DNA of 64,000 nt from Marinicrinis sediminis (GTDB lineage: Bacteria > Bacillota > Bacilli > Paenibacillales > KCTC-33676): the NCBI RefSeq assembly GCF_042685085.1, contig NZ_JBHUMM010000009.1, positions 1-64,000 on the forward strand, written 5' to 3'. The position numbers were made by a program, and so were the translations under genes. Of the stretch, positions 44,273-52,942 are shown one piece after another. Position 1 is the first letter of the stretch. Every line of letters begins with the position of its first letter. The notes beneath the pieces are model-generated. The model saw nothing but the letters and a program-made list of their open reading frames with translations. It made no database searches and was not told the origin of the DNA.

Positions 44273-44361
44273 TCCATAGGGACCTATGGGGTCCAGAGGG
44301 ACTATGGGGGTCTAGAGGGACCTATAGGGACCCGTAGGGTCCAGAGGGACCATGGGGATGG
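44273..44361. repeat. GGGAC-rich imperfect tandem repeat, about 19-bp unit
   Basis: Four imperfect units begin TCCATAGGGAC, TCCAGAGGGAC, TCTAGAGGGAC and TCCAGAGGGAC; the third carries a 10-bp insertion. The first contains the palindrome CCATAGG-GA-CCTATGG. TTTTTTTT follows at 44362-44369. It lies upstream of the aldolase gene. Confidence 0.75.
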
Positions 44362-44420
44362 TTTTTTTTCAAGGAACGTGTAAAATAAAAACCAGCACCC
44401 TCAAAAAGGAGTTCTCACCC

Positions 44421-45056
44421 ATGAATGATATAGAATCTCGGATCAGGCAAGAGAAAGTGATTGTGATTGCACGTGGTGTATCTACCGCACCGTTGCTGCG
44501 TACGGCGGAAGCGATGAGTGAGGGCGGTTTACGCGTGCTGGAAGTGACACTCAATACACCGGAAGCATTGACCACCATTTCGGAGCTTCGGAAATCAGGT
44601 CCCGGAGACATGCTCATTGGTGCAGGAACCGTGCTGGATCGAGACGATCTGGAAAAGGCACTGGAAGCAGGGGCCCAGTATATCGTCACGCCTCATGTAG
44701 ATGAATCGGTCATAGAGACAGCCGCGAAGGCAGGCGTACCCATTTATCCTGGCGCTATGACTCCCACGGAAATCGTAAGAGCGTGGAAGGCTGGAGCATC
44801 AGCGGTCAAACTATTCCCGAATCAGGGGCTAAACTACCTCAAAGACATCCAGGGACCCCTGTCACATATTCCATTGGTGGCCGTTGGCGGGATCAGTGTG
44901 GATAACGTAACCGATTATTTGAAACAAAACGTGTATGCCATTGGCATCGGTAGCTATATCATCCATCAGCCCTCTATTGAAGCTGGCCATTTCGCCGAAA
45001 TTACCAGGAGATCCAGCGTGCTGTCTGAGCAGGTAAAGAGCCTGTCGAAGGTATGA
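44421..45056 (+). CDS. KDPG/KHG-type aldolase (2-dehydro-3-deoxy-phosphogluconate aldolase)
   Basis: A 211-residue class I aldolase that splits KDPG or 4-hydroxy-2-oxoglutarate to pyruvate and an aldehyde. The catalytic Glu41 is in LEVTLNTPE and the Schiff-base Lys130 in SAVKLFPNQ; the GAGTVLD and VAVGGIS phosphate-loop motifs are present. AAAGGAG lies 9 nt before the ATG. It stands alone with no sugar-acid kinase or dehydratase beside it, so the physiological sugar acid cannot be named. Confidence 0.92.
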   Translation: MNDIESRIRQEKVIVIARGVSTAPLLRTAEAMSEGGLRVLEVTLNTPEALTTISELRKSGPGDMLIGAGTVLDRDDLEKALEAGAQYIVTPHVDESVIETAAKAGVPIYPGAMTPTEIVRAWKAGASAVKLFPNQGLNYLKDIQGPLSHIPLVAVGGISVDNVTDYLKQNVYAIGIGSYIIHQPSIEAGHFAEITRRSSVLSEQVKSLSKV

Positions 45057-45210
45057 GCAGGCGCGCCGAATAGCCGAATAATGGATAGAAGGCTAGATGG
45101 TCGGCAGGAATGGAACGTTGGAGTAGAGGGATACATAAAGGTTCGCGACAGCGCATAGAGATGACGAAGTTATAGAGTGAAGTGATATAGAGCAAGGGGA
45201 GGGATACGGG

Positions 45211-46536
45211 TTGCAGTCCAGGCAGGAGAGACACCAAGCCGTCAAAGAGCGGCGTAAAACTCGGCAAAGAAAACAGATCAGATGGTTCACGATCGTATTG
45301 ACCTCATTCATCATTTTGTTAACAACGGTTTTGGCCTGGCAGTGGCTGGATGGAAACAAGGACGACAACCAGGTATCTTCTTCACCGCCATCAACATCTA
45401 CAGACCAGGAGCAAGGGGAGAACAGCCCGTCAGATCCATCAGAAACACCAGACTCACAGGAAACGGAAGCTGAGGCAGCTGAAACAGAGGAATCCGAAGT
45501 GGGAGAATCGGAAGAATCTGAACCCGGCGAACCGGAAACACCTGCGAATAACCAGCAGGGTGTTTCGTCCGATCACACTCGCGTTACATTGAAATTTGTA
45601 GGAGACATCATGTTTGCCGGCAAGGTTGAGCCGATTGTCGAGGAAAAAGGCTATGATTATCCCTTTTCACAAGTGAAAGCGCAACTCGCAGAGGCGGATA
45701 TATTGGCAGGCAACCTGGAAACTCCCCTCAGCACGAGAGGAGAACCAGCCGACAAAGCTTACGCCTACCGATCCAGTCCCAAGGCAGTGGAAGCACTCTC
45801 TGAGGCTGGATTCGATATCCTGAACACCGCCAATAACCATATTCTGGATTATGGCTGGGACGCCTTTCATGATACACACCGCTATTTGAAGGAAGGCGGT
45901 CTTCAAGCTATTGGCTCCGGGGCGAATGAAGAGGAAGCCTATCAGCCTGTTGTTATAGAGCGCAACGGCATTCGGGTCGCTTATCTTGGTTTTAGTCAGG
46001 TTGTGCCAAACGGAGACTGGAAGGCGAGAGGGGACGAGCCGGGTGTGGCTTCCACGTATGATTACCGTCTGCCGGTGGCCGCGATTGAACGGGCTGAACA
46101 AGAGGCTGATCTCGTTGTCGTGATTGCCCATTGGGGCGTAGAGCGGGAGGAACAGCCAGAGGATCGCCAGATTGAGATGGCCCACCGCTACATTGATGCA
46201 GGAGCCGATCTCGTCGTGGCCAGTCATGCGCATGTCCTGCAAGGATTTGAGCAGTACAAAGGTAAATGGATTGCCTATAACATCGGGAATTTTGTATTTA
46301 CGACCAATGACAACAGCAAGACATGGGAGACACTTATCCTGGAAGCGTCTTGTACAGCCGATGCAGATTGCAGCTTGTCTATGGAGCCGGTGCTGACCAA
46401 GTTTGCGCGGCCCATAGTGATGACTGAACCAGCTCGTTCTGGTCTTTTGGAACGAATCGATGCCTTGTCCCGACCACTGGGAACCCGGGTACAGGCCGAT
46501 GGAAGCCTGACAGCGGAAACAGGAGAGGAGAATTAG
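45211..46536 (+). CDS. CapA/PgsA-family membrane-anchored metallophosphatase-like protein
   Basis: A 441-residue protein. A basic N terminus and one transmembrane helix (about 24-44) are followed by an acidic Ser/Glu/Pro linker (about 50-120). The CapA domain carries FVGDIMFAGK, GNLETPLS, NTANNHILDYG, VVVIAHWGVE and ASHAHVLQG, the metal-site motifs of the family, and lies outside the membrane. Start is TTG with AAGGGGAGGG 7 nt upstream. CapA proteins are linked to poly-gamma-glutamate capsule, but no capB or capC gene is nearby, so a capsule role is uncertain. It is followed at 2 bp by the FAH hydrolase gene. Confidence 0.88.
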   Translation: MQSRQERHQAVKERRKTRQRKQIRWFTIVLTSFIILLTTVLAWQWLDGNKDDNQVSSSPPSTSTDQEQGENSPSDPSETPDSQETEAEAAETEESEVGESEESEPGEPETPANNQQGVSSDHTRVTLKFVGDIMFAGKVEPIVEEKGYDYPFSQVKAQLAEADILAGNLETPLSTRGEPADKAYAYRSSPKAVEALSEAGFDILNTANNHILDYGWDAFHDTHRYLKEGGLQAIGSGANEEEAYQPVVIERNGIRVAYLGFSQVVPNGDWKARGDEPGVASTYDYRLPVAAIERAEQEADLVVVIAHWGVEREEQPEDRQIEMAHRYIDAGADLVVASHAHVLQGFEQYKGKWIAYNIGNFVFTTNDNSKTWETLILEASCTADADCSLSMEPVLTKFARPIVMTEPARSGLLERIDALSRPLGTRVQADGSLTAETGEEN

Positions 46537-46538
46537 TC

Positions 46539-47183
46539 GTGGAATCGAATTCAAATCTGCGCAATCTTTATTTTGTCGGACGCAATTATACCCAGCATGC
46601 AGCCGAGCTTGGAAATGCCGTTCCCGAGCAGCCCCTGATCTTCACCAAGCCGACTCATGCGCAGGCCAAATTGGAAGGAGAAATAACGCTGCCTTTTGAT
46701 CGGGGAGCGGTTCACTACGAGGGTGAAGTTGTCGTACGGATCGGTCAATCATATGAACCAGGTGAACCATGGTCAGAGATGGTGGACGCCTTCGCATTGG
46801 GCATTGATTTGACGCTCAGAGATGTGCAGACAGAACTGAAGGAAAAGGGGCATCCATGGCTGGCTGCGAAGGGATTCAAACAGAGCGCGGTGCTCTCTCC
46901 CTTCGTTAGTCTGCTCAGCCTCTCCAGTCACGATGAACTGCTGGAAACGCCATTTTTCCTGCATGTGAATGGGGTTCAGAGACAGGAAGGAAGACTGGGT
47001 GAAACCATCTTCTCCTTGCAGCAAATCGTCGACTTTATCGGACAGCATTACGGACTGGATCAGGGAGATGTCATATTTACCGGCACGCCAGCAGGTGTGG
47101 GGGCACTAAAGGAACAAGATGAAATCGAGCTGTTTTGGGGCGAGACATCCGCAGGACGCTGCAAAGTGATCGCAGCACCATGA
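46539..47183 (+). CDS. Fumarylacetoacetate hydrolase-family protein
   Basis: A 214-residue metal-dependent hydrolase or decarboxylase. Family motifs are visible: GRNYTQHAAEL near the N terminus, HYEGEVVVRIG with the metal-binding glutamates, GIDLTLRDVQ, the lysine in AAKGFKQSAV, and GDVIFTGTPAGVG. Start is GTG with AGGAGAGGAG upstream. The substrate cannot be assigned; single-domain members include acylpyruvases and oxaloacetate decarboxylases. Its stop overlaps the DUF92 start. Confidence 0.88.
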   Translation: MESNSNLRNLYFVGRNYTQHAAELGNAVPEQPLIFTKPTHAQAKLEGEITLPFDRGAVHYEGEVVVRIGQSYEPGEPWSEMVDAFALGIDLTLRDVQTELKEKGHPWLAAKGFKQSAVLSPFVSLLSLSSHDELLETPFFLHVNGVQRQEGRLGETIFSLQQIVDFIGQHYGLDQGDVIFTGTPAGVGALKEQDEIELFWGETSAGRCKVIAAP

Positions 47184-48010
47184 TGATCTCTTGGGGCGTT
47201 GGACTGCTGTTTAGCGGCATCGTGGCCAGATATGCATATCGAAGGCGTATGCTGACAGCCAGCGGCATGGTAGCTGCGATCATATTGGGAACTGGACTTT
47301 ATGCACTGGGAACGCCAGCTTGGTACGGGTCCTTGCTGGCATTCTTTTTCTCTTCCAGCCTGTTGTCCAAGTGGAAACGTCATCGCAAGGGTCATGCGAA
47401 AAAGCATGATGAGAAGGGTTCCACACGAGATGCTGGCCAGGTATGGGCCAATGGCGGGGCCGCCTTGATCGCTTGCATGTTGTATGCGTGGACCGGGCAA
47501 CCTGAATGGGGACTGGCGTTTGTCGGAGCGCTGGCAACTGTCAATGCGGATACCTGGGCCACGGAGATAGGCGGACTCAGCCGCCGTCAACCGATTCATA
47601 TACTGACTGGAAAGCGTGTCCCACGTGGAACTTCGGGCGGGATCTCGATGCTGGGTACGCTGGCTGCTGCTGCCGGGGCTCTGTTGATCGGGATCAGTTT
47701 TATCTTGTTGCAGCAGCTTACGGAAAAGGAATCCCTGTTCGAATGGGATGCCGCAAGTATCGTCATCCTGCTGTTCATTGCTGCTTGCAGCGGACTTGTC
47801 GGAGCAATGGTGGACTCTATGCTGGGGGCGACCGTCCAGCGTATGTTCCGCTGTACCGTATGCGGACAATCTACAGAGAAGCAAACCCACTGTGAACAAG
47901 CCACCGTCCACTTTCGAGGACTCGGCTGGATGAACAACGATGCGGTCAATGCGATCAGCTCGATCTCGGGAGCGCTGGCTGCGATCGGTCTGGGTATACT
48001 CCTTCTCTAG
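47180..48010 (+). CDS. DUF92 (TMEM19-like) integral membrane protein
   Basis: A 276-residue protein with about seven hydrophobic helices. Diagnostic features of DUF92 are TRDAGQVWANGGAA, ATVNADTWATEIGGLS and PRGTSGGIS. Some relatives are phytol or farnesol kinases, but most are uncharacterised. The ATG overlaps the FAH gene stop (ATGA) and no independent ribosome binding site is clear, so translation is probably coupled. Function unknown. Confidence 0.85.
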   Translation: MMISWGVGLLFSGIVARYAYRRRMLTASGMVAAIILGTGLYALGTPAWYGSLLAFFFSSSLLSKWKRHRKGHAKKHDEKGSTRDAGQVWANGGAALIACMLYAWTGQPEWGLAFVGALATVNADTWATEIGGLSRRQPIHILTGKRVPRGTSGGISMLGTLAAAAGALLIGISFILLQQLTEKESLFEWDAASIVILLFIAACSGLVGAMVDSMLGATVQRMFRCTVCGQSTEKQTHCEQATVHFRGLGWMNNDAVNAISSISGALAAIGLGILLL

Positions 48011-48162
48011 CAGAACCACACCCGGGTTATGAACATGCAACTTGAATAACCAATCGGGCATGCAACGTAAATTCGCCATTTAAACAAGTTCTAACAATCA
48101 AGCGATACGAATCGTAGTAAATCATACATAGCGAAATACAAAGGCAGGAAAGGATGAGGAAT

Positions 48163-49353
48163 ATGGCAGAGAACGATACGAACGCACAAAACCCAAACGA
48201 GCAACATACAAACGTGCAAGAAACAAACGTGCAAGAAACAAACGTACAAGGAACGAACGGACAGCAATCAAAATGGAAGCTGGACGATGCATTGCTCGAA
48301 CTCTATCGCACCTTGATAGAAATGCCTGCGGCATCCGGATTTGAACGTGAACTCAGAATGTTTGTGAAGAAACAGATAGAGCCATACACGTCTGAGATCG
48401 TACAGGATCGATTGGGCGGAATATTCGGGGTGCTGCGAGGTCAGGAGGAAGGTCCCCGTATTATGGTCGCCGGACATCTGGATGAGGTTGGTTTTATGGT
48501 GTCGCAGATTACGGATAATGGCATGCTCCGCTTTCAGACTATCGGGGGCTGGTGGAGCCAGGTATTGCTTGCCCAGCGTGTCCATGTCATCACGAAGCAG
48601 GGACCGGTTGAGGGAGTCATTGCCTCTATTCCGCCTCATTTATTGTCGGAAGCCCAGCGCAAGGCACCGATGGAACTGGACAAAATGCTGATCGATATTG
48701 GAGCCGACAGCCGTGAGCAGGTCATGGAATGGGGCATTACCCCCGGACAGCAAATCGTTCCGGTCTGTCCATTTACACCGCTGAAGGATAGCAGGAAAAT
48801 TATGGCCAAAGCATGGGACAATCGTTATGGTGTCGGGCTGGCGCTCGATTTGCTCAAGACGTTGCACCAGGAGAACCTGCCGAATGTGCTCTACAGTGGA
48901 GCGACCGTGCAGGAGGAAGTGGGGCTGCGAGGTGCAGAGACGGCCGCGCGTATGATTGAGCCGGACTTGTTCTTTGCTCTGGATGCCAGTCCCGCTAATG
49001 ATACGTCCGGTGATCGAAATGCGTTTGGACAGCTGGGTAAAGGGACACTGCTGCGTATTTATGACCGAACCATGGTCACGCACCGCGGCCTGATCGAATA
49101 CATCCAGGATATGGCCAGTACCCACCGGATTCCATACCAGTACTACATTTCACCAGGGGGAACGGATGCAGGCAAAGTCCACCTGCAAGGCAAGGGGATT
49201 CCGTCAGCCGTCATCGGTGTCTGCTCCCGCTATATCCATACGTCCAGTTCCATTGTGCATACGGAAGACATTGCCGCAGCCAGAGAACTGTTGGTCAGAC
49301 TGGTACAGTCCTGTGACCGCACAACCTTTGAGACGATTGTGGAAAATGGCTAA
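48163..49353 (+). CDS. M42-family aminopeptidase (glutamyl aminopeptidase/FrvX type)
   Basis: A 396-residue cytoplasmic dinuclear metallopeptidase. Metal and catalytic residues are visible: His105 and Asp107 in VAGHLDEVG, the bridging Asp in AWDNRYGVG, the Glu pair in VQEEVGLRG, the Asp in FALDASPAND and a late His in RYIHTSSSIVH. The first 35 residues are an unusual low-complexity tail with NVQET repeated, encoded by 15-bp DNA repeats. The ATG at 48163 is preferred since AAGG lies 9 nt upstream; an ATG at 48154 abuts it. A second M42 paralogue lies at 53561-54625. Confidence 0.9.
   Translation: MAENDTNAQNPNEQHTNVQETNVQETNVQGTNGQQSKWKLDDALLELYRTLIEMPAASGFERELRMFVKKQIEPYTSEIVQDRLGGIFGVLRGQEEGPRIMVAGHLDEVGFMVSQITDNGMLRFQTIGGWWSQVLLAQRVHVITKQGPVEGVIASIPPHLLSEAQRKAPMELDKMLIDIGADSREQVMEWGITPGQQIVPVCPFTPLKDSRKIMAKAWDNRYGVGLALDLLKTLHQENLPNVLYSGATVQEEVGLRGAETAARMIEPDLFFALDASPANDTSGDRNAFGQLGKGTLLRIYDRTMVTHRGLIEYIQDMASTHRIPYQYYISPGGTDAGKVHLQGKGIPSAVIGVCSRYIHTSSSIVHTEDIAAARELLVRLVQSCDRTTFETIVENG
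48205..48259. repeat. 15-bp in-frame tandem repeat at the 5' end of the M42 gene
   Basis: The unit ACAAACGTGCAAGAA is repeated in frame with decay, giving the peptide series TNVQE-TNVQE-TNVQG. It lengthens the N-terminal tail ahead of the catalytic domain. Confidence 0.75.
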
Positions 49354-49383
49354 AAAACAAGCAACTTCCCACTTTTGGTATGG

Positions 49384-49389
49384 TATACT
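49384..49389 (+). promoter_or_regulatory. Extended -10 promoter of the guanylate-kinase-like gene
   Basis: TGG-TATACT fits an extended -10 (TGNTATAAT). It lies 85 bp before the start codon; no good -35 is visible. Confidence 0.35.
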
Positions 49390-49473
49390 GGAAATGGAGC
49401 AAGTATATTCGGTATGCCTTCCTGCTTGCAGGAATAGGATATATAAAACTATCATTTACAGGAGGTTTGCTGC

Positions 49474-50061
49474 ATGTATCAGTTGAAAGAAAAAGAAATG
49501 ATCTTTATTTTTACTGGTCCGGACGGGTCGGGCAGAAAAACCGTTGCAGACATGGTTGGTACGACCTTGGGCATTCCCAAAGTATTATCCTATACGACAC
49601 GCAAGCCTCGTCCGGCTGAAGAAGATGGGCAGGACTACCATTTTATTTCGGAGGATGTCTTTCAGACAGCCGAGCAAAATGGGGAGTTCATTGAAACCGT
49701 TAACATCGAAGGTGTGTATTATGGCATCAAGGACAAGGATATTGAGGATTTGTTCGAACAGAACAACTTTATTTACCTGATTATCAATGCAGAGGGTGCC
49801 CGCATCCTGAAGCAGTTGTATCAGGAAAGAGCTACACGAGTCTTCATCTACGTCGATCATGACACCATTCTCGAACGTCAAAAGGCGCTGGATATGCCGG
49901 AATTTGTGCTGAAAAGCCACTCTGACCGCTACCAGGAGGATATGTCCTACAAAGAGGAATGCATGCATTCGGTCGAAAATATTGACCTGGCTCATACTGT
50001 TTTTGCTGTAACGAACATTTTGGAGGACTACATGAACCGCGACCTGGTGGAGAAAGACTAG
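49474..50061 (+). CDS. Guanylate-kinase-like protein with altered P-loop
   Basis: A 195-residue nucleoside-monophosphate kinase fold. The P-loop at residues 15-23 reads GPDGSGRKT rather than the usual GPSGVGKGT, with Arg before the Lys. SYTTRKPRPAEEDGQDYHF, the GMP-binding region of guanylate kinases, is well kept. The C-terminal half is divergent. AGGAGG lies upstream of the ATG. It may be a second, specialised guanylate kinase or a non-catalytic GK domain. The essential gmk would normally sit beside rpoZ, which is not in this window. Confidence 0.8.
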   Translation: MYQLKEKEMIFIFTGPDGSGRKTVADMVGTTLGIPKVLSYTTRKPRPAEEDGQDYHFISEDVFQTAEQNGEFIETVNIEGVYYGIKDKDIEDLFEQNNFIYLIINAEGARILKQLYQERATRVFIYVDHDTILERQKALDMPEFVLKSHSDRYQEDMSYKEECMHSVENIDLAHTVFAVTNILEDYMNRDLVEKD

Positions 50062-50132
50062 CCCATCACGGTAGCGATCACATGATACGATAGCACATAA
50101 GTCAACTTCTATCCCTAACAGAGATAAAAGTG

Positions 50133-50175
50133 AAGCCCGGATCGATGCAGAAATGCATGAATCCGGGCTTTTTAT
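50133..50175 (+). terminator. Rho-independent terminator after the guanylate-kinase-like gene
   Basis: AAGCCCGGAT (50133-50142) pairs with ATCCGGGCTT (50161-50170), with an inner ATGCA/TGCAT stem, followed by TTTTT. Confidence 0.85.
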
Positions 50176-50348
50176 GTTTCATATATTTTATACTAGTATA
50201 CTTTATTACTTTAATCCTTCTATCATTCTCATGTCTGTCCAAGCTGCTGAAATAACGAAGGTTCACATTTCAAACGCAGCTTTTTGCGTCAGCTTTTATA
50301 CGAGTTTTTTATCGTAGTTTCATTAGCCCATTGCAACAGCTGCCCTCC

Positions 50349-51149
50349 TTAGCTGCCCGTGCTCTCGAAGGAGCGAAGGCCGCGATTCCAGAACAGATAA
50401 GCAATCACACTAATTACAATCGCCACCAGCGGGGTGAAGATGGCCGTATTCTGAAAGCCGGAATGATCGATGAAATAGGCAGAAGGGTAAAAGGCCGTGA
50501 AACCGTAAGGTACGATCCAGGTCAGCAAAAAGCGAATCGACGTATGATAGATGGTAATGGGGTAGCGGGCGAAATCACTTACACTGTGGACGGCGAAAAT
50601 AATCGGCATGCTGTCCACCATCCAGAAGGACAGCGTAGCGAATATGAGATTGATGGCGACAAAAATAAGGCCGCTGGAAACAACCATGAGCAGCAGCAAT
50701 AAAATTTCGAGCACGCCGAAGGATAGATCAATATGCATGGCCGCAGTCGTAAGAATGATCATTCCGATGAGCAGCTGGCCGAACCCGTCCTGATTGACTT
50801 TATCCGCAACCAGGTGAAAGAGCGGGTTAACGGGACGCACCATCAGTCGATCAAAATTGCCGGGCCGAATATAGTTGGCGCCTATCATCCACAGATTGTC
50901 AAAGAACACCTGATGAATGGCCCGGCCGCAGGAAGCGATGCCGAAGATAAACAAAATCTCATAAAAACTCCAGCCATTTAACTGCTGGATATGGTTGAAC
51001 ACAAACCCGATAAACAGGATCGCAGTGCCCTGGGATATAAAAAGGGAAGTCATGCCAATCAAAAAATCAAGCTTGTATTCAATCATCATTTTGAGATGGT
51101 TTTTCAGAAATTGTATATATAAATGACTGTAGCGTTTAAGTACCGTCAT
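50349..51149 (-). CDS. ABC-2 family permease, second subunit
   Basis: A 266-residue membrane protein with about six helices. SCGRAIHQVFFDNLWMIG and YIRPGNFDRLMVRPVNPL are typical of the ABC2_membrane_6 family (formerly DUF990-like) of paired permeases. AGGAGG lies 11 nt before the ATG, a rather long spacing. It is the last gene of a three-gene exporter operon. The substrate is unknown; related triads are annotated as antibiotic or lipid exporters. Confidence 0.8.
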   Translation of the reverse strand: MTVLKRYSHLYIQFLKNHLKMMIEYKLDFLIGMTSLFISQGTAILFIGFVFNHIQQLNGWSFYEILFIFGIASCGRAIHQVFFDNLWMIGANYIRPGNFDRLMVRPVNPLFHLVADKVNQDGFGQLLIGMIILTTAAMHIDLSFGVLEILLLLLMVVSSGLIFVAINLIFATLSFWMVDSMPIIFAVHSVSDFARYPITIYHTSIRFLLTWIVPYGFTAFYPSAYFIDHSGFQNTAIFTPLVAIVISVIAYLFWNRGLRSFESTGS

Positions 51150-51164
51150 GGCTGTGAACGCCTC

Positions 51165-51953
51165 CTATCCTCCAAATATGGTTACCCTGCGCAGCGCCAG
51201 TGACCAGAACATGCGAATAACGGTACATACGATTCCGAGCCATACGATTTGCAGCAACACCGCATACAGGATGTCTGGTCCCGTGATCGTTCCGGTATAA
51301 ATGGAAACAGGAACGTGTACTATCGATTGAAACGGCAAATAAAAGCTGGCCGTTTGCAACCAGTCTGGAAACAGATAAAGGGGCATTAAGGCGCCTGAAA
51401 AGAACAACAGGGTCGTATTGACCAGCATACGTGCGCCCCAAATATTGACCGTCCAGAAGGCAATCAGTCCCACGACCAGTTCCAGATGTACGCCAATCAG
51501 GATGCCAAAGACTGCACTGACGAGAAACAGGATGCCTGCCGCCAGGGATGGAGGACCCTGAACAGACAGGAAAAACATCGCCAGCAAAACAAGGGGCAAC
51601 ACTTCCCGAAAGGTCTTCATCACTTTGTTTCCCATATTCAATGAGACGAGCTTGAGCAGCAGATCATACGGCTTCATCAGTTCAGTTGCGATGCTGCCGT
51701 CCCGTACACTGTTAGCCAGCTGCACGCCGGTACCGTATACATACGTCCCCAGGAACATCGCGATGACGACATAGGTAACCATTTGTTGCTGAGAAACGCT
51801 GGCGATTTCCCCCTGGTTCGCGAAGACGGCGTTCCAGAACGCATAGATGATTAACAGCTGCATCACCTTGGATATCATATTCGCCCAAAACCAGGCCTTG
51901 TAATGAAGATCGATCTTAATCTGTGATTTGAACAGTTCCCAGTATTTTTTCAT
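51165..51953 (-). CDS. ABC-2 family permease, first subunit
   Basis: A 262-residue membrane protein with about six helices. The segment VRDGSIATELMKPYDLLLKL mirrors the RPGNFDRLMVRPVNPL loop of its partner, as expected for the two halves of one exporter. GGGGGGTG precedes the ATG. It begins 2 bp after the ATPase stop and ends 15 bp before the second permease. Confidence 0.8.
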   Translation of the reverse strand: MKKYWELFKSQIKIDLHYKAWFWANMISKVMQLLIIYAFWNAVFANQGEIASVSQQQMVTYVVIAMFLGTYVYGTGVQLANSVRDGSIATELMKPYDLLLKLVSLNMGNKVMKTFREVLPLVLLAMFFLSVQGPPSLAAGILFLVSAVFGILIGVHLELVVGLIAFWTVNIWGARMLVNTTLLFFSGALMPLYLFPDWLQTASFYLPFQSIVHVPVSIYTGTITGPDILYAVLLQIVWLGIVCTVIRMFWSLALRRVTIFGG

Positions 51954-51955
51954 CG

Positions 51956-52942
51956 CTACACCCCCCGCTCATAAATATCCCGGACGATGGATTCAATATC
52001 CGTATCCTGCATGGTCAGATCCAATACACGGTATTGCTGGAGCATCAGACCGATGACGTGCGAGGCGGAAATATCCTCATTCTGAAAGGTCAGGCTGACC
52101 TTGCGCGACGGCGCATCAAATTCAAATTGGACATGGGGAGCGAGTTCACTCGGGAGCACGGCCTGTTCTTCCTCGATATCGAACTGAATGATGCGCTTGT
52201 GTCCAAATCGCTCTCGTATGGAGGCTATCGGACCGTCATAGAGCAGATTGCCGTCATCAATAATGATGATCCGTTTACAGATTTCCTCGATATCCTGCAT
52301 ATCATGGGTGGTCAAAATGACCGTGGTTTGCATACGGGCATTCATTTCCCGGATAAAGGCGCGAATTCTTCGTTTTACGGCTACATCCAGACCAATGGTA
52401 GGCTCATCGAGATATACGATGGCAGGGTTGTGCAAAAACGCGGCTGCCAGTTCGCAACGCATTTTTTGACCGAGAGATAGTTTGCGCACCGGCATCCTCA
52501 ATAGCGGTGTCAGATTCAGAATCTCGCTGAATTCCTTCACATTCTGCTGATAGATTTCCTCGGGAATGTCATAGATATGCTTGAGCAAATCAAATGATTC
52601 CTCCACCGCAATATCCCACATGAGCTGGGAACGCTGTCCGAAGACGACGCCGATGCGCTTGGCATTTTTCTGTCTCTGCTGATAGGGGACCAGCTCATTC
52701 ACCCGTATCTCACCGGAAGAAGGGGTGAGAATGCCGCACAGCATTTTGATCGTTGTGGACTTGCCAGCGCCATTGGCTCCAATAAATCCGACCAGTTCTC
52801 CTTCGGAAATGGAAAAGCTGAGACCATTTACAGCCGTTTTGATTTCGTATTCGTGGGAGAACAAACTTTGAACCGCGCCGCGAAGCCCCGGCTTTTTCTT
52901 GACGATCTTGTAATCCTTGGTTACGTTTTTCAGTTCGATCAT
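51956..52942 (-). CDS. ABC exporter ATP-binding protein (NatA/DrrA-like)
   Basis: A 328-residue ATPase. It has Walker A GANGAGKST, signature LSLGQKMRCEL and Walker B VYLDEPTIGLDV. An N-terminal extension (LRGAVQSLFSHEYE) and a C-terminal domain of about 90 residues are usual in the group serving paired ABC-2 permeases. AGAGGAG lies 9 nt before the ATG. It leads the operon with two downstream permeases. Confidence 0.9.
   Translation of the reverse strand: MIELKNVTKDYKIVKKKPGLRGAVQSLFSHEYEIKTAVNGLSFSISEGELVGFIGANGAGKSTTIKMLCGILTPSSGEIRVNELVPYQQRQKNAKRIGVVFGQRSQLMWDIAVEESFDLLKHIYDIPEEIYQQNVKEFSEILNLTPLLRMPVRKLSLGQKMRCELAAAFLHNPAIVYLDEPTIGLDVAVKRRIRAFIREMNARMQTTVILTTHDMQDIEEICKRIIIIDDGNLLYDGPIASIRERFGHKRIIQFDIEEEQAVLPSELAPHVQFEFDAPSRKVSLTFQNEDISASHVIGLMLQQYRVLDLTMQDTDIESIVRDIYERGV

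Larger units (their letters stand above)
43802..44420. other. 619-bp intergenic region with inverted and direct repeats
   Basis: No gene was seen. It contains a perfect 18-bp inverted repeat (43890-43936), then a GTCAAG-rich low-complexity tract (about 44160-44260), then a GGGAC-rich tandem repeat (44273-44361), then the ribosome binding site of the aldolase gene. Confidence 0.6.

Noticed and set aside
44273..44361. T-box or other riboswitch upstream of the aldolase gene
   Set aside because: No T-box sequence or known aptamer core is present; the tract is explained as imperfect tandem repeats.
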